Source: Aspidapion aeneum
Lineage: Eukaryota; Arthropoda; Insecta; Coleoptera; Brentidae
DNA: 64,000 nt
Direction: 5' to 3'
Assembly: GCA_963576565.1 (NCBI GenBank)
Contig: OY755039.1
Span: forward strand, 129,384,140-129,448,139
The notes below the pieces were generated by a model. That model ran no database searches and was not told the origin of the DNA. It worked only from the letters and a program-made list of their open reading frames with translations. A program made the translations under genes and the position numbers. Below, one piece after another: positions 56,935 to 64,000 of this stretch (position 1 is its first letter; each line of letters begins with the position of its first letter).

Positions 56935-59900
56935 GTACGAAGAAAATTTTGTTTTAGACTTGGAAAAGGTGGCCACTTTTTTTGCAAAGTCAAATTGCCA
57001 GAATTGTTGAGTTTTTCCAGAGTAACCAACACTAAAAAATATTTTGCTAATTTGAAGAAGCACCAACCTATACAATTAATTTCGTCAAACTCTCCCAACT
57101 AGCATTTTTTATTTGAAACTCAAAGAGACAATGATTGAGTAGAAACAAAATTTCGGACCAATATCTTCATTTATTTTAAAATAAATAGACATAAACGTTC
57201 TGTTCAAAGCATTTTATGGTTGCTTTAACGCCTATTGTCGACATGGACAAGTTAACGACTTCCCAACGTTAACCACAACTACAGTCATCATGGCAACTAT
57301 TTCGCAACAATATATTTTACCTTCAATTTTGTGGGATAATTTTTAGTTGTGAAGACATCGACTACAAAACGTTGGTCTCAACCAGTAACCGTGTGTCACT
57401 TGCTCGACTCGATCTTAACGTTGACTGGCCGGTTCGATACTGTCATGAACGCAATTTTCCCCACGCCATTTTGTTTTAAAGTATGAACGATTTAAAAACA
57501 GGACCTTAGAGTAAGATTTTCTTACTCTGAGAACAGGACGCTATTGCATTTAAATTATAGGAAATTCAAAAATACCCAAATTTCTTATTTTTCTTTTAGC
57601 GAATTACCAGTATCCCTCTATACTATTTAGGTAAAAATTATGTAGAAATAATTTTTATTAAAAAAATTGAATTTTATTTTCTGATTCTTCAGGGTGACCA
57701 TTCTCTACCTCCCCCACCAGCGCCCGGTACGCCACCTGGCGCCATGTCTTCGCATTGCAAACTGAATACGTCACAATCGTGGGGTGCCGAAGAGCAAGAA
57801 CTGATCAAATCATTGGCGTTACAACATCGGAATGGGTCGGATGCCAGTTTTAAGGTGAGAATCTGACATACTTTTAGACAGGGTTATGGTCATCTTGGGG
57901 TTACCTTTCCCTAAATTTTTCTTCGATACCAGCTTACTAAATAGACAAAAAAATATCATTTACTTTTTGGCCTTCTACAAGATTGCTGACAAAAATAAAA
58001 TGGGATATTTTATTTTAAGATCGTCAGAAACCCGTCGAAAATCAGAAAACCGAATAAAACTAAACTCTAGAAATCTACTATACCATAAAGGTAACGAAGA
58101 TAACAGCAACTTCGGAGTAGGATTCATAATAAATAAAGCCATAAGTAAACACCTCCATACTATTAAAGGAATCTCAGATCGCGTTGCCTATTTTAAACTC
58201 AAAATGAAAAGAACATCACTTAAAGTAATCCAAGTATACTTCTACCTACCATGACGAGCACATCGAATCATTCTAAGAAGATATCTCAAAAGCTATGGAA
58301 GAACACAGAATGCATCTTACATTAGTAATGGGACATTTCAATGCCAAATTAGGTGAAAATGAACATAGAAGAATCTAAAATAGGCGATTTTGGATATGGC
58401 GAAAGGAATAACAGGGGCGCAACCTTAATGCAATGAATTATTTCTATAGAAGAAAACCGCAAAGAAAATGGACATGGCAGTGATCATAGGAATGAAAATC
58501 TGCATTAATAGCAATTTAAAAATTGAAAAAAATTAATAATGACAATAAACAACTTGACACGAATAGACTTACACAAAATAAAGCTATATACAAAGAAAGG
58601 CTAAAGGAACAGCTAACCCAAAACTTAAGATACGAAAATGAAACTATAGATGAAATAAATGATACTAACAAGACCTATGACCAAAGTGACAAAAGGTGTC
58701 GCACAAAAAGATAAAAAGAGAGAAAATTGTATATCAGAAGAAATAAAGAAAGTGATGGAAAAAAGGCGGAACCTGGAGAACGAAAGGAAAAAAAACATCG
58801 ATGGAATATACAGAAATAATTAAAAAATAAAATATATGAACGGCATAGAAACTGACGTTAAAGAGGATATTATAAATATCACACAACTATTCTATATAGA
58901 ATGATATCAAACCAAAAGGGAACCATCGCGTGAAACAATGAAGAAACTCCAAACAAAAATAAAGATCATAAACTCAGAACTACAACCTGAAATACGCAAA
59001 GCGGAAATAAAGAGAGCATTAAAGAAAATTAAAAATAACAAATCACCTGGAAAAGACCGTGTAACGGCAGAGATGCTCAAGTACGGTGATACAGCTGTAG
59101 TTAATACCCTCCATATTATTCTGAAAAAATAGTAAAATAAAAAATAACCTCAAACAACTGGAAAGAATCCATAACCATTATTCTACACAAGAAAGGCGAT
59201 AGAGCAGACCTAAAAACTATCAACCTATAACATTCCTTAATATAATTTATAAGCTTTTTACGAAACTATTAACAGACAGGAATTTGCTGAAATAAAACAC
59301 ATAATATATTTTTTCTCTTTTTTCAGTCGAGTTCCAGCACAGAATCCGATTCGCTTCCCTTCGCCAATGAAAATGCCGGAACGATTCGAACACGGGCAAA
59401 CACGGCGCAGCGACAGTCCGAATACCGAGCCTCTCCGCAGACAGTGCGCACAGGGTTGCCGCCCCATCCGTCCCCCACTCCTAGTCGGCCGCAAAGCGTT
59501 GCCGGTACACTGCCGAGCAATTCAAGGTAAGAGAGAGTCAAACAAGTTTCGTGGCTAATGGGGTAAAAAGAAGTTTATGTTTCTCTCATATTTTTCCATG
59601 GGTAGCTTGAAAGCTTAACCTCACGGGGGTCCAAGATCTAATGGACACCTAATAAGTGTTGACAGTTAACTGTTTCGTCCTTATGGGACTCCTCAGAACA
59701 CTGCTTGGTCAATGTGACATCCTTGCGAAGTTAATTAGACGGTTTTGTCTCTAATCCTATGTAAATAGTGAGAAAACTCTCGCAAGAAGCGCCATCTACC
59801 GAGATACGAGAGAAACTAGAAGAGGAACAGCCGAAAATAAACTGCTATACATATCGATCAATAAAAAGATCGATTGCAAATAAAAAGACACAAACCATTC

Positions 59901-62900
59901 GTGACCTATGACAGCTCTCCAGATCAAAGCTGATTAGCGTTTTTTTTTTCGCCATCAGACACGTGAGCGTCAATCAGCGGAATTTTTAAGTCAAACAATA
60001 CTAACAAACGTGAAATTTAGTACCCGTAAAGAGTAAGTGAGAGACAGTGAGTGAGCGAGAGACCTGAGGAGACCCATAAAGATAGTTTCCGGTCTTGTGT
60101 CTTACGTATTTTTGTAAACCGACATACTCAACATGTAAATATTAAGGTGTTTACTCAAAAGCTAGTTTATTTATAGCTATCAGAAAACCAATCGATTATT
60201 TTTTTTATTTAGTCGGTTTAAAACGTTTTTCTACGTTGTCCGACGCCTATTCTCCACCTCCTTCGATCCTGAAAATCATCTTCTGTCAGATTTTTTTGAC
60301 TCATTGATCTTTGGATTGACTGTTGCCATTCTAGTTTAGGTCGCCCTCTTTTTCTGCGCCCTATTGGTTGCCATTCTAGGACCTGCTTTGGTAATCTTTC
60401 GTCGTTCATCCGTTGTACATGGCCGTACCATATCAGTTGTCTTTTAGTGATGTCATCCGTTATGCTCCCTTCGATTCCCATTCTTTCTTTTATGATCTCA
60501 TTTCTTATGTGATCTGTTCTAGATATTCTCATTGATCTTCTTATTGCATCCATTTCGACACTTTCCATTTTTGTTTTGTATTTTTCTGTTACGCGACAAG
60601 TCTCTATTCCATACAACAGCGTGCTTTTCACCATTGTTTCATATATGTTAAATTTTACATTCTTTTTTATCTCTCTGCTCCATAAAATACTGTTAAGACA
60701 TCCAATAACCTTTTTTGCTTTTACTATTCTTTTTTCCAGTTCTTTACAGTCTGTTCCTGTCTTATCAAATGTGACACCCAAGTATACATACTCATTGCAT
60801 GGAGATATTACTTGTCCATTGTCTAGTTCTAACTCACTGGATTCGTTTCCAATACATAAGTACTGTGTCTTGTCCACGTTCACTGTTAATCCCCACTTTT
60901 GGTATTCTTCCATTAACTTTCTCATCATATACTCCATGTCCTCTTTATCATTAGCTACAATTACTTGGTCGTCAGCAAACTGTAGTGTGTATATGGTAAA
61001 TCGGTCGTTAAGTTGTATTCCCATGCCGTGCACTTTCCGTTTCCAGTTTTGTAGAGCTACTGCGATATATATTTTAAAAAGAGTTGGAGAAATACAACAT
61101 CCCTGTCCTAAGCCTTTTGCTACCAGGAATTCTTTTGAAAATCGATTTCCAATTTTAATTTTAGATTTTGACCCTTTGTATAGTTCTTTTATCGCTTTTA
61201 TGTATGTATGATTGATATTAGCCTGCTCTAGCACTGTCCATAGTTTTTCTACTGGAACGGTATCATATGCTTTTTGTAGGTCCACAAAGGTAACATGAGT
61301 CTCTATATTTCTGGCGCTCCTTTTCTCAATTACTTGTTTAAGACAAAAAACATTATCACTACAAGATCTGCCTGCACGAAACCCACTTTGCTCTTCTTCT
61401 TCTTGTTCATGAAAATCCTTCTCTATTAGATCTCTAAGAATCCTACCGTACAATCTAGTGAGAGTACTAGTTACTGAAATTCCTCTGTAATTGTTGCAAT
61501 CCAGCTTGTTTCCTTTTTTATGTATTGAGGATATGAATGCAATTTTCCAATCATCAGGTACTGGATGTCCGTTTATGCATTGATTGATAATATATGTGAG
61601 ATTTTCGATTAGTTTCTCTGATCCATATTTGAGCATTTCAGCATATATTCCTCCAGGTCCGCTAGCTTTTCCGGATTTAAGTTTTTTAATACTATTTTTT
61701 ATCATTTCTTTTTCGATGATTACTTCCTCTCCGTGTACTTCTATGTCTCTCCTCGGAGAGGCTGCCAGATATTCGGGTCTCGTTTCCTGCAGCAGTCCCT
61801 TGTAGTTCTGTCCATTGTTCTGATTTGATGATCTGGATGTTTACTTTTTCTTTTGTTGGGTTTTTTACTGTAGAAATGAATTTCCATACTTTAGAACTCT
61901 GCCTACCTCCAAATTTCTCAACTATCTTTTGGTTTCCCTGTAGATTTCTAGGTCTCTTTGTTCTTTAGTACTGAGCCATTTCAAGTATGTGCGTTTTTTC
62001 TCTTTGACCATTTCCTGTATTTTTTCCGTCCACCACATCTTCCTGCTATTTCTATTATCTTGGTATCCAACAGCTTCGATGCTTGCTTCCTTCAAGCTTT
62101 TTATTATGTTTGTATATATCTCTTCAAATAAGTGTTCTGTGTTTATTAATTTTTTATCTAATCGGTTCTGATACAATCCTCTTTGAGTACTTTCGATTTC
62201 TAGACTTCTAAAGTTGTATTTTTGATTGTCTTCGATGCATTCTAGGTTTTCATTTTCTTCAATACTTTCGTTCTTATGTGTTTTTCTGAAAGGGAATAAT
62301 ATTTTTGCTTTTACCAGATGGTGGTCAGTTCCATAGGTAATACCACGAAGTGCTCGCACATCATACCACTTTAATTGCGAGTGTTGTCCACCTATAGCAT
62401 AGTCAATGATTGATTTAAGATTTCTTGTTGGCTGAATCCAGGTATATCGATGAATATCCTTATGCCTAAAAAAACCATTATTTATTTTTAGGTTGTGGGT
62501 TTCACACAATTGCATCAGTCTCAAGCCATTATCATTTGTTACTTCTTCTCCAAATGATCCTATCACTTTGCTCTGGGTTTGTCTACCAGTTCGGCTATTA
62601 AAATCGCCAAGCATAATTATTTCTCTGGTGATTTTGGTGATAGTCTCATCAAGTTGGTCAAAGAACAGTTGTTTTGTAGCTACTTTTTCGTCATCTGATG
62701 GTGCGTAGACTGCTATTATGCTTATATTATGACCAAGCATCTTCATCTTCACTCGAAGTATGTTTTCACTAATGCAATCGTAGTCGGTAATCTTATTTTT
62801 TAGGTTTTTCTTTATTAATAAGGATACCCTCTGGCTGCTCTTCTTTCTTTTGGGACTCCAGTGAATATATGGACGAAATTGCCGACACTATTCGTACCTG

Positions 62901-63929
62901 TTCCTTTCTTTTTTGTCTCTGTAAGTGCAATGATATCGATCTTACAATTCTGCACTTCGGTTGCAATAAGGTCCAATTTTTGATTCACTCCCTGTACGTT
63001 CCATGTAGCTATATTCATAGTCCTTTGTCTTTGCTTTTTTCGTCTTCGAGAGTTTCCATCCATTGCTCCGAGGCTTTGTTTAGGCTTTTTGGTAACTGCT
63101 TTGTTTTACAAGTATTAGAGAACCAGTTTTATGCCTCAACCCCCTACTTGGAGGGCCAGGATTTTTAATCAAGGTTTTTCTCCTCTAGCCTTTGACGAGC
63201 CAACGCCATACTGTAAGGCAACAGCTGTCTTTTATACTATCCCTAAAAGAAAGGGTTGCCACCTACGCTATGATCACCGTACCGAGGTCCATTCTCTCCG
63301 CCTTTCATATCGATGTGGTCTTCTCCCATAACCCTGGGAAAGGGACCCTAGACAGGTGCTAACTCTCCGGGTCGGAGAGTACCTGGAATCTACGGAGGGC
63401 AGGAATCGATTCATTTCCCCTGATAGACATCTGACGAGGTCTACCCGTACCAAGCGATTAACTTTTAATTTTAATCAGCCATTGACAATTTTCTTTTTTC
63501 AAGGAGGATTTAATTTTATCTGATACTCTTTTGTCAAGCACAAGGTCTTTAACATGCTAGCGCCATCTACGCTTTTAATACAGGACCATCCGCTTAACAT
63601 GACTTCCGAACCTCGGCCTTGTATTGATCATCAACTTTGCCTACTGCGTTGCTGCCCAAACTCCGCTCAAGACAGTGGTTACCCCTACCTCGGGAACCTT
63701 GTTCGAGTTTGTAATGGCAGGCATGGGAATCGAACTCACCGCCTTCTGCTTGTAAAACGTGACCATTGAACCACCAAGACCATTGTTAAACTTACGTCAT
63801 CACCCTGTCATGGATCTTTTTTGTTACAGGTCGGAGCCAGTAGATGTCCTCAACGACATCGGCAACATGTTAGCCAATCTGACAGATGAACTGGACGCCA
63901 TGTTGGAAGAGGAGAAACGGCAACAGTAA
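56788..63929 (+). CDS. C-terminal part of a spliced scaffold protein, probably Caskin
   Basis: Four plus-strand exons (56788..56934, 57693..57854, 59327..59526, 63830..63929) join in phase to about 190 residues ending at TAA 63927..63929. The product is low-complexity and rich in Pro and Ser (IPPNPPKRCNSDS, LPPPPAPGTPPG, LPPHPSPTPSRP). It ends in an acidic, helix-like tail, DVLNDIGNMLANLTDELDAM then LEEEKRQQ. From memory, this tail resembles the conserved C-terminal region of Caskin scaffolds (ankyrin, SH3 and SAM proteins that bind CASK in neurons). No ankyrin or SAM exon was seen here, so the name rests on the tail and the proline-rich region only. Introns carry RTE-type LINE pieces in both orientations. 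The first recognised exon has no start codon, so the gene continues upstream. Confidence 0.7.
57693..57854 (+). CDS. Caskin-like gene, internal exon b
   Basis: 162 nt (54 codons), acceptor TTCTTCAG and donor GTGAGA. It encodes GDHSLPPPPAPGTPPG and WGAEEQELIKSLALQH. Phase 0 at both ends. Confidence 0.78.
58020..59285 (+). pseudogene. decayed RTE-type LINE in sense orientation
   Basis: Endonuclease pieces (FGVGFIINKAISKHLHTIKG, then an LTLVMG.FNAKLG-type block near 58320) and the N-terminal part of the reverse transcriptase (EIKRALKKIKNNKSPGKDRV, AEMLKYGDTAV) in several frames, then a short block to about 59285, about 40 bp before the next exon. Most of the reverse transcriptase is missing. 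Confidence 0.8.
59327..59526 (+). CDS. Caskin-like gene, internal exon c
   Basis: 200 nt, acceptor TTTTTTCAG and donor GTAAGAG, ending after two bases of an Arg codon. It encodes SSSTESDSLPFANENAGTIR and a Ser/Pro-rich stretch. It is clearly GC-richer than the surrounding introns. Confidence 0.8.
60218..61705 (-). CDS. RTE-type LINE reverse transcriptase, 495-residue open frame
   Basis: Starting at Met 61705 (the frame continues upstream without this being the true start): IKKLKSGKASGPGGIYAEML, IALL-type region as FISSIHKKGNKLDCNNYRGI, SGFRAGRSCSDNVF, TFVDLQKAYDTVP, GLGQGCCISPTLF and the catalytic LQFADDQVIVA with both Asp present. The C-terminal region carries LIWYGHVQRMNDERLPKQVL and RRKRGRPKLEW, as in the RTE group often labelled craniofacial development protein 2-like. 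Reverse transcription would copy the element RNA at a nicked target. No stop interrupts these 495 codons, but the endonuclease part is in other frames. Confidence 0.9.
   Translation of the reverse strand: MIKNSIKKLKSGKASGPGGIYAEMLKYGSEKLIENLTYIINQCINGHPVPDDWKIAFISSIHKKGNKLDCNNYRGISVTSTLTRLYGRILRDLIEKDFHEQEEEEQSGFRAGRSCSDNVFCLKQVIEKRSARNIETHVTFVDLQKAYDTVPVEKLWTVLEQANINHTYIKAIKELYKGSKSKIKIGNRFSKEFLVAKGLGQGCCISPTLFKIYIAVALQNWKRKVHGMGIQLNDRFTIYTLQFADDQVIVANDKEDMEYMMRKLMEEYQKWGLTVNVDKTQYLCIGNESSELELDNGQVISPCNEYVYLGVTFDKTGTDCKELEKRIVKAKKVIGCLNSILWSREIKKNVKFNIYETMVKSTLLYGIETCRVTEKYKTKMESVEMDAIRRSMRISRTDHIRNEIIKERMGIEGSITDDITKRQLIWYGHVQRMNDERLPKQVLEWQPIGRRKRGRPKLEWQQSIQRSMSQKNLTEDDFQDRRRWRIGVGQRRKTF
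61922..63063 (-). pseudogene. RTE-type LINE endonuclease, broken
   Basis: From 63063: TMNIATWNVQGVNQKLDLIA and DIIALTETKKKG (the Asn and Glu of the APE-type active site). A frame break near 62815 follows, then the frame 62752..61922 with ISIIAVYAPSDDEK, IIMLGDFNSRTG, RYTWIQPTRNLKSIIDYAIG and GTDHHLVKAK. All main endonuclease motifs are visible but they lie in two frames, and a further break separates them from the reverse transcriptase. Confidence 0.88.
63711..63785 (-). ncRNA. tRNA-derived sequence with Pol III box A/B (SINE head or tRNA pseudogene)
   Basis: On the minus strand, TTGGTGGTTCAATGGTCACG (box A, resembling tRNA-Gly) is followed after about 25 bases by GAGTTCGATTCCCATGC (box B). 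The acceptor and anticodon stems do not pair well, so it is not a working tRNA. It abuts the 5' side of the antisense LINE and ends about 45 bp before the terminal exon. Confidence 0.6.
63830..63929 (+). CDS. Caskin-like gene, terminal coding exon
   Basis: Acceptor TTTTTTGTTACAG; the first base completes the Arg codon split from the exon ending at 59526. It encodes SEPVDVLNDIGNMLANLTDE and a charged end, stopping at TAA. The acidic amphipathic tail is the best clue to identity. Confidence 0.8.
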
Positions 63930-64000
63930 ATGAAAGAAGACTGACGTTTTCAGAAGAAGAATACATATATTATGTAAGTTAGAATAGAAAGGGTACTTTT
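63930..64000 (+). other. start of the 3' UTR of the Caskin-like gene
   Basis: Sequence after the stop codon up to the window edge. No AATAAA is seen before the edge, so the polyadenylation site lies outside. Confidence 0.6.

Larger units (their letters stand above)
60190..63700 (-). mobile_element. RTE-type LINE, nearly full length, antisense in the last intron
   Basis: From the 5' side (high coordinates): a GC-richer leader (about 63700-63064), endonuclease and reverse transcriptase, and a very short 3' tail after 60218 ending in an A-rich run. Its outer 5' limit is uncertain. The coding part has few breaks, so it is the youngest LINE in this locus. Confidence 0.85.

Noticed and set aside
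63711..63785. Functional tRNA gene
   Set aside because: Boxes A and B are present but the acceptor and anticodon stems do not pair; kept only as tRNA-derived.

Overview
This window is eukaryotic and almost certainly from an insect. It is AT-rich, has spliced genes with long introns, and most of it is transposable-element sequence. The element mix (BEL/Pao, RTE and Jockey LINEs, pogo, hAT, Tc1/mariner, a THAP/P-like transposase, large foldback elements) fits a large, repeat-rich arthropod genome such as a beetle's, but the species cannot be fixed from the sequence. No rRNA gene, intact tRNA gene or CRISPR array was seen.

Two host genes are supported by exon structure. (1) A neuroendocrine 7B2 (secretogranin V) gene lies on the minus strand at 16002..5224. 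Five coding exons join in phase; the signal peptide is in the first and the NLVAKK inhibitory-peptide motif is in the fifth. 7B2 is the chaperone and inhibitor of prohormone convertase 2. (2) The last four coding exons of a proline- and serine-rich scaffold protein, probably Caskin, lie on the plus strand at 56788..63929. Its upstream exons were not found and probably lie outside the window or far upstream.

Layout. 1-5.2 kb: foldback and minisatellite elements downstream of 7B2. 5.2-16 kb: 7B2, with introns carrying small inverted-repeat (MITE) elements, a Tc1/mariner fragment and a tandem array of about 140-bp units. 16.6-19.0 kb: a decayed pogo-type transposon. 20-22.2 kb: a MITE and a THAP/P-like transposase remnant. 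22.5-29.5 kb and 34.1-41.0 kb: two copies of one BEL/Pao LTR retrotransposon, both on the minus strand, each with its own 5-bp target duplication. Between them are a gypsy-type LTR fragment, nested CAGGGTG elements and a probable Penelope fragment. 42.7-55.1 kb: two large TA-flanked foldback elements (one hit by a Jockey-like LINE), a large compound palindrome with a repeat array, and a TA-flanked element full of ATCGACA motifs. 55.1-64 kb: the Caskin-like exons, whose introns and upstream flank hold at least four RTE-type LINE pieces, including one with a 495-residue open reverse transcriptase.

The two host genes show no evident functional link. No new multi-gene system was found. The most interesting unexplained structures are the about 1.8-kb foldback family with repeated AAGATGGCGG motifs, the 48.4-49.9 kb element with its repeated internal motif, and the minisatellite arranged as an inverted repeat at 0.8-1.8 kb.
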